A stretch of 64,000 nucleotides of DNA from Saprospiraceae bacterium (GCA_020436935.1 JAGQWX010000005.1:92951-156950), one strand, 5' to 3'. Shown: positions 48,248 through 57,383, numbered from the stretch's first letter. The notes: generated by a model from the sequence alone, not told the origin. A program made the numbers and translations.

Positions 48248-49480
48248 ATGTTAAAGCGAATATTTACATCAATACTTATACTCACTTCATTTATGATGAT
48301 GTGGGGACAAACGACAACCTATACTGATCCGGGTAGTACAACATTCAATGTTCCTCCTGGTTTTTCAGGCACGATGATAGTGCAGGTCTGGGGAGCAGGA
48401 GGAGGTTCTAATGGAGGTAGTATCGGAGCAAGAGCAGGTGGCGGCGGCGGTGGTTTTACCATGACCACTGTGGTTAGTCCAACCCCCGGAGATTATACGG
48501 TTAATGTTGGAGTGGGAGGACTTGCAAGTGAGGCTGGCGGTGGTTCTTCTTCCTTTATAGGGGGTAGTATAAATCTTGTAGCAACAGGCGGGTTAAGGGG
48601 TCAGGGAGCCACTCAAGGCATTGGTGGTTCAGGAAGTGGGGGTGATATTAATTTTGTTGGAGGTACAGGTGGTTCAAGGGAATTAAACGTTGCAGGAGGT
48701 GGCGGCGGTGGCGCCGCAGGACCTACTGGCAATGGTGGGAATGGAGGAGATGCCTCAGGAGGTGTCGCTGGTTTTGGAGGAGCCGGTAATGGCGGCGGCA
48801 ATGGAGGAGATGGGCAACCTAGCCTTGGTGGTGCCGGAAATCCGGGAGCTTTTCCCGGCGGTGGTGCCGGAGGGATTGGTAATGGAGGATCGGGATCTGG
48901 TGGCACAGGTGGAAATGGCCAAGTCATTGTTTCTCTTCAAACCACTGTTCCTGTAGTATTCGAAAAATTTACTGCAACAAACATTGGTTCAGGTGTCCAA
49001 CTCAACTGGTCAACCACAGCCGAATTTGGCAACGATTATTTTGCCATTGAAAAGTCCCTCGATGCAAGAACATTTTATGAAATCGGCAAGGTAAAAGGAA
49101 TGGGCAATAGCCTGGCCGGCAATACCTATCAGTTTCTGGATGTAAAAGCCGAAAAAGGCACCGCATACTACAGAATCAGACAAGTAGATTTTGATGGCAG
49201 CTTTGCATTGACCGATCTGGTGGCATTGCATTCCAAAGGAGCTACCGTGGAAGATGCAATTACCGTCGAACAACGCAACAGAATTCTGGAAATCCAGGGA
49301 GGCAGCGATGACATTCAGGTGCAATTGTATACGTCTCAAGGCAGCTTTGTCAGGAATTATAATCTGACCAATGGATCAGGTAAATCAACAGTAGACTTAT
49401 CCGAATTGCCTCAGGGCATTTTTATAGCAAACATACAATGTGGCAGCACAGTAAAGGCTTATCAGCTTTTGTTGCCATAA
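48248..49480 (+). CDS. Glycine-rich secreted protein with T9SS sorting domain
   Basis: Protein of 410 residues. Signal peptide to about MMWGQTT. Residues about 30-230 are a glycine-rich domain that starts with FNVPPGFSGTMIVQVWGAGG, the beginning of a known Gly-rich surface domain family, and continues with many GG and GNGG repeats. A fibronectin-like segment (LNWSTTAEFGNDYFAIEKS, YYRIRQVDFDG) common in T9SS cargo follows, then a C-terminal sorting domain ending in KAYQLLLP. It is the last gene of the four-gene operon and is closed by a terminator at 49503. Probably a surface or matrix structural protein. The DNA of the glycine repeat is GC-rich and repetitive compared with its surroundings. 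Confidence 0.88.
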   Translation: MLKRIFTSILILTSFMMMWGQTTTYTDPGSTTFNVPPGFSGTMIVQVWGAGGGSNGGSIGARAGGGGGGFTMTTVVSPTPGDYTVNVGVGGLASEAGGGSSSFIGGSINLVATGGLRGQGATQGIGGSGSGGDINFVGGTGGSRELNVAGGGGGGAAGPTGNGGNGGDASGGVAGFGGAGNGGGNGGDGQPSLGGAGNPGAFPGGGAGGIGNGGSGSGGTGGNGQVIVSLQTTVPVVFEKFTATNIGSGVQLNWSTTAEFGNDYFAIEKSLDARTFYEIGKVKGMGNSLAGNTYQFLDVKAEKGTAYYRIRQVDFDGSFALTDLVALHSKGATVEDAITVEQRNRILEIQGGSDDIQVQLYTSQGSFVRNYNLTNGSGKSTVDLSELPQGIFIANIQCGSTVKAYQLLLP

Positions 49481-49502
49481 AAAATTCTGTAATTCTCTTG
49501 TT

Positions 49503-49537
49503 GGGGTGGCTTCCGTTGTGTAGCCGCCCCTTTTTTG
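49503..49537 (+). terminator. Terminator of the T9SS cargo operon
   Basis: GGGGTGGCT, 10-base loop, AGCCGCCCC (9-bp stem with one T:G pair, 49503-49530), then TTTTTTG. It lies 22 bases past the glycine-rich protein stop. Confidence 0.88.
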
Positions 49538-49701
49538 TTTGAGAAATTGGCAATTATCTATTAAAGATAGGTGATGATATTGAAAAATTGATGAACTTAG
49601 AAATGGCAATCAATAGCTTTATACTTTTATTTATTTGATGCAAATGCAAAGTTAAATCAATCTAAATCAATTAATTTTCCCCTCAAAATATAAATACCAA
49701 A

Positions 49702-50103
49702 ATGAAATCCGCTTTAGTTGTTATCGCTTCCTCACTCGTTTGGGTAATAGGAATCTTACATTTGGTATTCACCTGGTGGGGCAAAAATTTGCACCCCAGA
49801 AACAAGGATTTGATCCTGCAAATGAAGCAGACGCACATGCACATCACCAACGAAACCACTGTATGGAAAGCATGGATTGGATTTAATTCTACCCACAGCA
49901 TAGCGGCCATTTTATTCGGACTCATTTATGGTTACCTTGCTCTGGTCCATCCCAATCTGTTTTTTGAATCTATTTACTTCAAGCTGCTTGGCTTTGTGAC
50001 ATTGGCAGCATTTTTATTGCTTTCTTATCAATATTTTTTTAGCACTCCGACTGTGGTTGTTGGGATTGCGCTGGTGTGTTTTACTATTGGTGTTTTAATA
50101 TAG
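49702..50103 (+). CDS. Uncharacterised four-helix membrane protein
   Basis: Protein of 133 residues with four predicted membrane spans (near 5-24, 63-82, 90-108 and 113-132). Between spans one and two is a polar loop with the short motif MKQTHMHIT and TVWKAWIGFNSTHSIA. It resembles small uncharacterised inner-membrane proteins found in Bacteroidota and Leptospira (LIC_13387-like). No enzymatic residues or partner genes point to a function. It is a single gene after the T9SS operon terminator, 66 bases before the amidohydrolase. Confidence 0.8.
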   Translation: MKSALVVIASSLVWVIGILHLVFTWWGKNLHPRNKDLILQMKQTHMHITNETTVWKAWIGFNSTHSIAAILFGLIYGYLALVHPNLFFESIYFKLLGFVTLAAFLLLSYQYFFSTPTVVVGIALVCFTIGVLI

Positions 50104-50169
50104 AATAACAGGTGTATTCAAGTCGTTATTAATGAACGATTCCCAAGCTTTAAAAACTGCAATTCATTG

Positions 50170-51183
50170 ATGATAAAATATTTAAAGGTTATTCTATCGG
50201 CCTTGTTTATTTATTTTTCTTGTACTAATCATGTACACAGCCAACAGAGATTTGATTACTCCAACATAGTCGACTATCACGTCCACATTTTCAGCCCTGA
50301 ATTGCTGGAAAACCTGGAACAGCAAGGATACAGTTTTAAGCGATCAGGATTTAAGGTCATCAAAGAACGGCAAGATTATTCTAATCTTAGTGAAATCAGC
50401 ACAGACAATGGTCAATCAAAGATGTTATTGATTTCTGTCGGATATGCTTATAAAAATTTGAATGGTACGCTTCCTGAGAGGGAATTTGTGAAAAAGGAAA
50501 ATGATTTATTGTCAACTATGGTAAATGCTGACCGTGAAAGATTGCTCGGATTTTACGGTATAGATCCTTTGAAAGATTTTGCTATTGAGGAGATCAAAAG
50601 ATGTGATGAGAAGCTAAAATTAGATGGAATAAAACTTCATCTTCAGGCAAACAATCTAGATCTAAAAGACACCACACAACTCAACAAGCTGAAGGAAGTG
50701 ATCCAATTGGCAGACGAGAGAAACATCCCTTTATTGATCCACAATAATGCCAGGGATAATACTTTCGGAAAGGAGTATTTCAGCATTTTTAAAAAGGAAA
50801 TTCTAGATAAATGTGAACCCTTAACCATCATTTTTGCCCATTGTGGAAGTGGGGGAGGTATGGATGAATTTTGTTTTAATTTTCTAAATGCATTTAGAGC
50901 CTATGTTGAAGACCATTCAAAAAATAAGAAGCATAAAATATATCTCGATCTTTCTGCAGTTATTAAACCAATAGCTTATCCTGGCGAACGCCCGAAAGCA
51001 GAATTTTTAAAACTGATGCATGAAATTGGCCTGGAAAAATTTGTTTTTGGATCTGATTACCCTGTGAGAAGCAGTCCAGGCTATTTGAGAGAAGTTTCTC
51101 AATTGCTCAGTATCGATGATGAAGTATTAGCAAGCATAGCTCAAAGAAATCTTTTTGAATCAATGAGGCGGGATAAGAGGTAA
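50170..51183 (+). CDS. Exported amidohydrolase-2 family protein
   Basis: TIM-barrel metal hydrolase or decarboxylase-like protein of 337 residues. The metal motif HxH appears as DYHVHIFSPE, a later His in LLIHNNA, then IFAHCGSGGG and the closing FGSDYPVR, all as in the amidohydrolase-2 family. The N-terminus (ILSALFIYFSCTNHVHSQQ) is a lipoprotein-like signal with Cys in IYFSC, so the protein is probably periplasmic, unlike most cytosolic relatives. Reaction and substrate are unknown. The frame begins at a TTG at 50167, but the ATG at 50170 is preferred. Confidence 0.85.
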   Translation: MIKYLKVILSALFIYFSCTNHVHSQQRFDYSNIVDYHVHIFSPELLENLEQQGYSFKRSGFKVIKERQDYSNLSEISTDNGQSKMLLISVGYAYKNLNGTLPEREFVKKENDLLSTMVNADRERLLGFYGIDPLKDFAIEEIKRCDEKLKLDGIKLHLQANNLDLKDTTQLNKLKEVIQLADERNIPLLIHNNARDNTFGKEYFSIFKKEILDKCEPLTIIFAHCGSGGGMDEFCFNFLNAFRAYVEDHSKNKKHKIYLDLSAVIKPIAYPGERPKAEFLKLMHEIGLEKFVFGSDYPVRSSPGYLREVSQLLSIDDEVLASIAQRNLFESMRRDKR

Positions 51184-51315
51184 AGTGCAGGCCATTTTCC
51201 TTTACGGGCCATCAGTTAAATATTCAAAGAAAAAAGAAAGTCACATTAGATTTGATGTTTATGAATACAAAAAGAATCGATCAGAGCACAAACGTTATAT
51301 TTTCTAAATCTAAAC

Positions 51316-51735
51316 ATGAAAAAACAACTATCTACTTCAATGACTTTTTTCTACAAGTATATCTTTCCAACAGTATGGCTGACAGGTTTTGGGTTGGGCA
51401 GCATTATGGTGGTTTTTTCAGAAGGTATTGAAGGTCTTCCTTTTTTCATTGGTTTTTTCATTGGTTTTTTCATATTTTATCATACAAGCTTCAGGGCAAA
51501 AGAAGTATATATTGATGATGAATTTTTATACGTGAGCAACTTTAGAAGAAGCATACAAGTTCCCTTGAGAAAGGTCAAAGCAGTTTCAGAAATTTATTTC
51601 TGGAGCCCAACTTTGATTTTTGTTGAATTCAGTGAGCCTACCGATTTTGGAAAAAAAATATTGTTTATCGCATATTTTCAAATGTTTCCTACATATCCAC
51701 ATCCGGCCAGGAAAGAAATAGAACAAAGAATTTAA
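51316..51735 (+). CDS. Small membrane protein with PH-like C-terminal part
   Basis: Protein of 139 residues with two hydrophobic segments near the N-terminus (about 9-30 and 38-58, the second containing a repeated FFIGFFIGFF) and a soluble tail (EVYIDDEFLYVSNFRRSIQVPL) that resembles the small bacterial PH-like domains. It is not recognised further. It is AT-rich like the next genes and stands 132 bases after the amidohydrolase. Could be a membrane-linked accessory or immunity-type protein; this is speculation. Confidence 0.65.
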   Translation: MKKQLSTSMTFFYKYIFPTVWLTGFGLGSIMVVFSEGIEGLPFFIGFFIGFFIFYHTSFRAKEVYIDDEFLYVSNFRRSIQVPLRKVKAVSEIYFWSPTLIFVEFSEPTDFGKKILFIAYFQMFPTYPHPARKEIEQRI

Positions 51736-51778
51736 AAGATTGAATAGTTACTTAATGAATAATATCTAAATTGTTTTC

Positions 51779-52237
51779 ATGACGTTTGAAGAACTAACAT
51801 ATTCCGGGGATGTTTGCAACAATTATCTGTACTATACATTTTACGGAGATTTTTTTGACACAAACATTATCACAAATGAGCTTGGTATCACGCCAACTTC
51901 TTTTCATAGTAAAAAAGATCCTGTTCCTAAATTGACATCCTGGAAGTATACCATAGCTATAGGAGATAACTTAGATTTAGAAACACCGCTTGAGCGGTTA
52001 ATTGATATTTTTGAACCCAAGGTGACGTCCAATATCCTATTAAAGGATAAATTGAAGTTAAGTACCCGACTTCAATTTGTAATTTATATTGACATCGATC
52101 CGAAGGCTTCCACCCCTTACTTTGGATTGAGCAATCGAACAATTCATTTTTTGAGTAAGACTGATACTCATGTAGATTTTGACTTATTTAAAGCTGATAC
52201 AATCGGACTTTTGGATGGGCATAATTTGGGTGCTTAA
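51779..52237 (+). CDS. DUF4279 domain protein
   Basis: Soluble protein of 152 residues. The strand-turn pattern YTFYGDFFDTNIITNELGIT, then PVPKLTSWKYTI and a middle LDLETPLERLIDIF, matches DUF4279, a domain of unknown function common as a stand-alone protein in many bacteria. It has been met beside polymorphic toxins, but no toxin gene is visible here. Its neighbours are two small membrane proteins of unknown role. Lower GC than the glycan region. Confidence 0.75.
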   Translation: MTFEELTYSGDVCNNYLYYTFYGDFFDTNIITNELGITPTSFHSKKDPVPKLTSWKYTIAIGDNLDLETPLERLIDIFEPKVTSNILLKDKLKLSTRLQFVIYIDIDPKASTPYFGLSNRTIHFLSKTDTHVDFDLFKADTIGLLDGHNLGA

Positions 52238-52484
52238 ACTGTTCCATAAGCTTTACTTTTTATCAGCTATAAGTTTAAATATTTTATTTTTTTATTTCTC
52301 TTTGCTTGCAAAACTTATGAAGCTAGGCAAACAGCAATTTTTATTTACAAATAAGTAAAGCTTATTGGTATAATTTATATATTTGATTTGTGAGGCATTG
52401 AATTCTTCTATGCCCATGTCATCCAATCAATGTTGAAGTCTGCCACCTCCGCAATAACTTGAAAAATGATAAAAGCTGTAAGAA

Positions 52485-53018
52485 ATGTTTAAAGCGAAAT
52501 TCATTGAAGATCAAAAGTATTACATACTGAGGAGTAAGAAATTTTGGATGATGTTTCTGCCTACTATTCCTGTTAGCATTATTTTTAATTTATTTGATAC
52601 TTCATTGTGGGTGATATCGGGCCTTGTAATTTTGTATATTGGGCTGATCATCTATGACTTTCTCAATCAAAAAAAAATTAGGGGATATTCTGAAAACAAG
52701 ATGGTCGAAATGGATGCGGAGGAAATTAGAATAACGACAAAAAAGGGGGAAGTAGTCGAAGCTGTCCATCTGTCAAAGCTTGAAATAATCATTTTGAAAA
52801 ATGACTATTCTATGCCTATGGAAAAACTGAAAGATATAGGCCAGGAATTGACTGGAAATTATAAACAAAACTATGTGATGCTTCAGCAAGGTGGCCAACA
52901 AAAGAGGTGGGATTTTGAAGTGGACTCTTATTACATGTTCAATCAGCTGAAAAAATTGATTGGCGAGTGGGAAATGAGAGGGTATAGGGTTGAATATTTG
53001 AATGAAATTAAAGCGTAG
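52485..53018 (+). CDS. Uncharacterised two-helix membrane protein
   Basis: Protein of 177 residues. Two membrane spans lie at about 21-38 and 43-60; the remaining 115 residues are a soluble domain (VEMDAEEIRITTKKGEVVEAVHL) that resembles a PH-like barrel, similar in layout to the product of the gene at 51316. It ends 3 bases before the next gene, which lacks a near ATG and may be translationally coupled to it. Function unknown. The gap of 247 AT-rich bases upstream contains no recognised feature. Confidence 0.7.
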   Translation: MFKAKFIEDQKYYILRSKKFWMMFLPTIPVSIIFNLFDTSLWVISGLVILYIGLIIYDFLNQKKIRGYSENKMVEMDAEEIRITTKKGEVVEAVHLSKLEIIILKNDYSMPMEKLKDIGQELTGNYKQNYVMLQQGGQQKRWDFEVDSYYMFNQLKKLIGEWEMRGYRVEYLNEIKA

Positions 53019-53021
53019 ACA

Positions 53022-53435
53022 TTGCAAAATCATCCTTACAAAGTTTGGTGGTATATCATACCAATATTATTACTTCTTTCTGCATTAGGGCCAAGGCGAA
53101 GTATTGATATCCAATGGCATGATACTTATTTCATCATTACTTCTCTCTCATTTGGCATATTATTCTCGATAATGGCAGGTGTTTTTGGAATCATGTATTG
53201 GGCTTTCAGGAACAGAAAACTCAGCAAATGGATGACATTGTTTCATGTAATTATTAACATAATGTCCTTCATAGGGATCATGCTTTTGAGTCTTTTTTAC
53301 TTTGAGTTGATGGGTAGAAATCGGAATAATATTAACATCATACAGAATACAACTTTAATTTTTCTCGCTTTGATTGTTTGCTCTCAATTCGTTTTTATAC
53401 TGAATTTGATGCTTAGTCTTCGCAAAAAATCTTAG
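53022..53435 (+). CDS. Four-helix membrane protein with HDTYF motif, TTG start
   Basis: Protein of 137 residues with four hydrophobic spans (near 9-25, 40-62, 72-98 and 108-130). The word QWHDTYFIITS, just before the second span, is similar to the HDTYF region of cytochrome c oxidase subunit I, but the heme and copper histidines of that family are absent. The only start near the beginning is TTG at 53022, 3 bases after the preceding stop; the first in-frame ATG would cut off the first spans and the motif. Function unknown; it may be a degenerate or minimal oxidase-like relative. Confidence 0.6.
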   Translation: MQNHPYKVWWYIIPILLLLSALGPRRSIDIQWHDTYFIITSLSFGILFSIMAGVFGIMYWAFRNRKLSKWMTLFHVIINIMSFIGIMLLSLFYFELMGRNRNNINIIQNTTLIFLALIVCSQFVFILNLMLSLRKKS

Positions 53436-53868
53436 TCTTTTTTGGCAGGAGTGAAGCATTTTTTGCCCATCAATTAAAAATTATAAATCGATGTGTTAGG
53501 TGAATTCTGCAACTTCTGCCTGGTTCTTTTTGGATGAGCGCTAGTGCGATACCAAAGGGCTTGTTAGTAAGAGATATGAAGGACCCTGAAATCTTGGAAT
53601 TAGAATAGTCTAGTCGAAAAGTTGCCATTGGGGGCAACAACAGTTGTATGGAATTATTATGAATAAAATAATTAAGAGGCTTATTCCATATTGGTTGCAT
53701 TGTTACACAACACCCCGGCCGGCATGTTGAGATTTAAGTTATAATTTACATAATCGAATGCCGTCCACCCCTCTTTTGAAGAGGGGAATTTAATTCTCCT
53801 AATGACATGACTATTTTGCAGATCTGAATTAGCTTTTTCCTTTTTGGGAAAAAGCATAGATTTACTTG
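53436..53868. other. Intergenic region with hairpins
   Basis: Gap of 433 bases without a convincing gene. It contains GTTGCC/GGCAAC (53621-53638), which on the minus strand is followed by TTTT, like a terminator. It also contains a perfect CCCCTCTT-TTG-AAGAGGGG hairpin (53768-53786), of the kind found as scattered repeats in Bacteroidota genomes. Probably remnants of a decayed segment. Confidence 0.45.
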
Positions 53869-55245
53869 ATGAACAATACCAAAGCTTCAAATCGAATAGT
53901 CAGATGCATCGCATTATTGACTTGCATGGTCTTCTCTTCGTGTAATCCTTCAAATGGAGATATACCTTCTGACCCGCGCATCACTTATGCCACATACCAT
54001 CCAAAAGCTGGAGACAGAATGATTTCGAGAGCAGCATACCTTGACAAGCTATATGGATTCTGGCTTGGCCAATGCATAGCCAACTGGACAGGCCTGGTGA
54101 CTGAGATGGATAAAATAGGCAATATTGGAGACATCAAAACCGGAGCATTTTACACCAGAGATGACTGGGGCAAGCCAGATCAGCCCAGCATTTGGGGGGC
54201 GGGATTGCCCAGCATTTTATCACCCACCATCGATTTTGTTTTCATGCCACCGGATAGCATTTGGGGCGCAGACGACGACACCGACATCGAATACATTTAC
54301 CAGGAACTGTTGATCGAACATCAGCAGTCAATGCTCACCGGAGAACAAATAAGGGACGGATGGCTGAAGCACATCAAAAAAGACGAAGAAAACTACCTCT
54401 GGGTGTCGAATCAAAAAGCATTTGATTTGATGGGCCAGGGACTTATTCCTCCCGCAACCGGAGATCCTGAACACAACCCTGAATATGAGATGATTGATGC
54501 ACAATTGACGACAGAAATATTTGGGATATTCGCACCAACCAGGCAGGATGTTGCTTTAAAAATGGCCCGTCTTCCCATTCAGACCACGGCAAGAAACAAT
54601 GCCCAATGGATTGCAGAATTTTATGTCACGATGTATGCTCTGGCCTCTTCAATTGATGAGCAGAAGTCATCCAAAGAAAACATCATGTGGATGGCAGATC
54701 AGGCCAGCAAAGTATTGCCCGACACTTCATATGCTGCTAAGATGTACACTTTTGTAAAGGAAAAATACCTGTCAGGCATTCCATGGGAACAAGCCAGGGA
54801 TTCAGTTTACCAGCGATATCAGGTGATGGAAGCCGACGGTTATCATATGACCTCACAAAATAAGTATTGCAATGCATGTTTTGCCGCAGGGATCAACTTT
54901 GCTTCCAGTCTGGTCAGTTTGTTTTATGGAGAAGGTGATATTGTAGAGACCATAAAAATTGCAGTGCTGGCAGGCTGGGATTCTGATAATCCCGCTGCAA
55001 CCTGGGGCGGTCTCCTGGGCTTCATGATTGGAAAAGATGGTGTAGAAAAAGCCTTTGGCCGCAAGTTTTCTCATAAATTCAACATCCACAGAACGAGAAT
55101 CGGTTTTCCCAACAATGGCATTGATGATTTTAAAAATATGGCGCTCAAAGGTTTGTACATCACAGATCGGGTGGTACAGGAAGAATTGAAAGGGGGAGTA
55201 GATCTGGAGAAGAATGTGTGGTTTATTCCTGTGAAAGGGGATTAG
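53869..55245 (+). CDS. Exported ADP-ribosylglycohydrolase-family lipoprotein
   Basis: Protein of 458 residues with a lipoprotein signal (MVFSSCNPSN, Cys about 25). The helical ADP-ribosylglycohydrolase fold is supported by the two metal motifs, GADDDTDIEY in the first half and GWDSDNPAATWGG in the second. Family members remove ADP-ribose from proteins or act on related N- or O-glycosidic bonds, mostly in the cytosol. An exported lipid-anchored form points to another substrate, perhaps a glycan. The frame opens at a TTG at 53866; the ATG at 53869 is chosen. The following gene is a phytanoyl-type dioxygenase 300 bases on. Sure of the fold, not of the reaction. Confidence 0.87.
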   Translation: MNNTKASNRIVRCIALLTCMVFSSCNPSNGDIPSDPRITYATYHPKAGDRMISRAAYLDKLYGFWLGQCIANWTGLVTEMDKIGNIGDIKTGAFYTRDDWGKPDQPSIWGAGLPSILSPTIDFVFMPPDSIWGADDDTDIEYIYQELLIEHQQSMLTGEQIRDGWLKHIKKDEENYLWVSNQKAFDLMGQGLIPPATGDPEHNPEYEMIDAQLTTEIFGIFAPTRQDVALKMARLPIQTTARNNAQWIAEFYVTMYALASSIDEQKSSKENIMWMADQASKVLPDTSYAAKMYTFVKEKYLSGIPWEQARDSVYQRYQVMEADGYHMTSQNKYCNACFAAGINFASSLVSLFYGEGDIVETIKIAVLAGWDSDNPAATWGGLLGFMIGKDGVEKAFGRKFSHKFNIHRTRIGFPNNGIDDFKNMALKGLYITDRVVQEELKGGVDLEKNVWFIPVKGD

Positions 55246-55545
55246 CGTCTTTCTTTGATGCTGCATTTGATGATGTTGTAGAAATGGCGATTGTTTAAAT
55301 CATTACCTTATGTAATGACAATCAAAATAATTTCCTATTGAATAATCACTTTAAAAGGTCCTGCCAATGGATTCAATATGTATCCAGGTAGATATAAACC
55401 CCTGATGTTTGTACTTGAAAAAACCAACGAGTTTGATCATGTGCACCAATCTAAAAACCTCTATGATGGCCACTAATTTTTTTCACAAACTTCAGCTACT
55501 TTTGTACCAACAGCATATTGACTTGATCATCATCAAACGAACATT
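55246..55545. other. Intergenic region, nothing recognised
   Basis: 300 bases between the ADP-ribosylglycohydrolase-like gene and the dioxygenase. No hairpin with a T-run, no small gene and no exact TAnnTTTG box close to the dioxygenase start was found. Confidence 0.4.
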
Positions 55546-56418
55546 TTGAATTCATCCCAAGCACCTTTCGCCATTTCAGAAGATCAAATTGCGGCCATTC
55601 GTAAGGAAGGCTTCGTCCTCCTGCCCAATGTTCTGACACCAAGGCAACTGATTGAATGGCAAAAAAAGCTTTCAGAACTCAATGAGTTTGCCGTTGGTGC
55701 ATGTAATACTCAGGCACAACCAACAAATATGGGTTTTGCTGAAAGCCATGGACAAACTTTGCTGACCAGGGTCAATGATTTGTTTGCTTATTATCCTGAT
55801 GCGGTTCTGGATTTGATGGCCAGTCCTGCAATTTTGAATATTGCACGTGGATTTGGAGGCGAGGACATAGTGCCTTTGCAGTGTGACGCACTTTTTAAGC
55901 AATTTTATGAACATTCAGAGGTCCTTTGGCATCAGGATGCAATCCATTCCCGAAATTTTCCTTATTTCAACATTGGCATATATCTGGATGATGCCAGCGC
56001 AGAGGATGGCTGCCTGGAACTGGTACCCGGAAGTCATCATGATGTCCAGGATATAAGAAACCTAAATAATGATTTTGGGTGGGATATTCCAGGAAAAATA
56101 AAAGTTCCCGCCAAAGCAGGAGATGTGATTGTTCATGACATGATGGTTTTGCATGCCTCTGGTGTCAAAAGAAATGAAAAGGTGAGAAGGACGATCTATA
56201 TGGAGATGAGACCAGCCATAGCCATTTTGGAACAAGGTTTTCAAAGCAAAAAATGGATGGAATTGCGCAGACGTTGGATGGCCATGGTCTTGCGTAAATC
56301 CGGTATGAACTTTCACAACCCATCCTACATTGAATTAATCAAGGACCTGGCCAATGATGCTGATGAATTCGAGCAAATTCTTGCCCACCGTGAACCCCCG
56401 GTGCCAGCGCTATATTGA
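55546..56418 (+). CDS. Phytanoyl-CoA dioxygenase family protein, TTG start
   Basis: Iron/2-oxoglutarate oxygenase of 290 residues. The iron triad is HxD in LWHQDAIH with the distal His in MVLHASGV, and 2-oxoglutarate would be held by the Arg in VRRTIYMEMRP. The insert GCLELVPGSHH is typical of the phytanoyl-CoA dioxygenase family, which hydroxylates varied small molecules. The N-terminus NSSQAPFAISEDQIAAIRKEG begins at a TTG (55546); no ATG occurs until about 60 residues in, within the conserved fold. No signal peptide. It is followed 31 bases later by an AraC regulator that probably controls it. Confidence 0.9.
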   Translation: MNSSQAPFAISEDQIAAIRKEGFVLLPNVLTPRQLIEWQKKLSELNEFAVGACNTQAQPTNMGFAESHGQTLLTRVNDLFAYYPDAVLDLMASPAILNIARGFGGEDIVPLQCDALFKQFYEHSEVLWHQDAIHSRNFPYFNIGIYLDDASAEDGCLELVPGSHHDVQDIRNLNNDFGWDIPGKIKVPAKAGDVIVHDMMVLHASGVKRNEKVRRTIYMEMRPAIAILEQGFQSKKWMELRRRWMAMVLRKSGMNFHNPSYIELIKDLANDADEFEQILAHREPPVPALY

Positions 56419-56449
56419 GCACGTAAAATAAAAAAATAGAAAAGCCAGG

Positions 56450-57319
56450 ATGGCAAAAGTAAAAGTAAAAACACGAAGTTTGATGGAGGACAAGCCGGGT
56501 ATCCAGATCAACTCAGAAGCAAATCCATATGGGTCAGGAGATATCCAGGCAAAACAAATGCATCCGGTAAGGTTGAGTTCATATTTTATAGTAATGGTTG
56601 AAAGCGGTACCATAACCTATCAATTTGATCTTCAGGAGATCACTGTATCAGATGGAGAAGTGATTTTTGCCATGCAAAATCAAATTTTTGTTCCCCCGAT
56701 GCCAAGTGAGCATCTCAGGTACTCCAAAATATTGTTTGATGAAAATACTTTGGCTTTGCTACCACAGTCATTGCCTTTTTTAGTCAATCCGCTCAATTCA
56801 CAAAAAATCACATTATCAGCGGAGGCTAAAGGGAGAATAAAGAAAGTTTTTGAAATCCTTGATCAAATTTTTAATATTGATAAAAACGATTCCGATACAG
56901 AAATAATGTTCATTTATTTAAATGCGATGTTATCGGAATTAAATAGCGCTTATTTCAAAAATAAACCACAGGCCAATCATTTAAATGTGAATTTATCCAA
57001 GTATATGGAATTTAAAATGGTGGTCGAAACTCATTTGTCAGAGCAGCCTTCCATTCATCAAATTGCGGAAAAAATGGCCTTGTCTCCCAACAGTTTATAT
57101 CGCATTGTAAAGGAGTATTCAGGCATCTCACCAAAGGAGTTTTTCACCGGTCGTCTTATAAAAGAAGCACAGCGAAAGCTTTTGTATTCAAATCTTTCTG
57201 TGAAGGAATTGGCATTCGAATTGGGTTTTAATGACCCGGACTATTTCTCACGCCTTTTCAAAAAGTGTACAGGTAAAAACATCAGTGAAATGATGGATGG
57301 CGTGCAGGATTTGTCATGA
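56450..57319 (+). CDS. AraC-family transcriptional regulator
   Basis: Regulator of 289 residues. The C-terminal AraC domain has its first helix-turn-helix at PSIHQIAEKMALSPNSLYRI and the second at LSVKELAFELGFNDPDYFSR. The N-terminal 180 residues are a cupin-like ligand domain (YFIVMVESGTITYQFDLQE). It lies between the dioxygenase (31-base gap) and the SDR gene (64-base gap) on the same strand, so it may regulate both. The inducer is unknown. Confidence 0.93.
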   Translation: MAKVKVKTRSLMEDKPGIQINSEANPYGSGDIQAKQMHPVRLSSYFIVMVESGTITYQFDLQEITVSDGEVIFAMQNQIFVPPMPSEHLRYSKILFDENTLALLPQSLPFLVNPLNSQKITLSAEAKGRIKKVFEILDQIFNIDKNDSDTEIMFIYLNAMLSELNSAYFKNKPQANHLNVNLSKYMEFKMVVETHLSEQPSIHQIAEKMALSPNSLYRIVKEYSGISPKEFFTGRLIKEAQRKLLYSNLSVKELAFELGFNDPDYFSRLFKKCTGKNISEMMDGVQDLS

Positions 57320-57383
57320 GAATAGGTGGATTTGTCCAGCTTCCCATTGAAGAAACCCTCCAATTTTGCTGAAAATTAAATAA

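Noticed and set aside
48613..48927. Proline-rich open frame opposite the glycine-rich protein
   Set aside because: GGN codons read in reverse give proline and alanine; this is the mirror of a real gene with clear domains.
53470..53700. 76-residue minus-strand frame in the gap before the ADP-ribosylglycohydrolase-like gene
   Set aside because: Overlaps hairpins and has no known match or start context; more likely decayed sequence.
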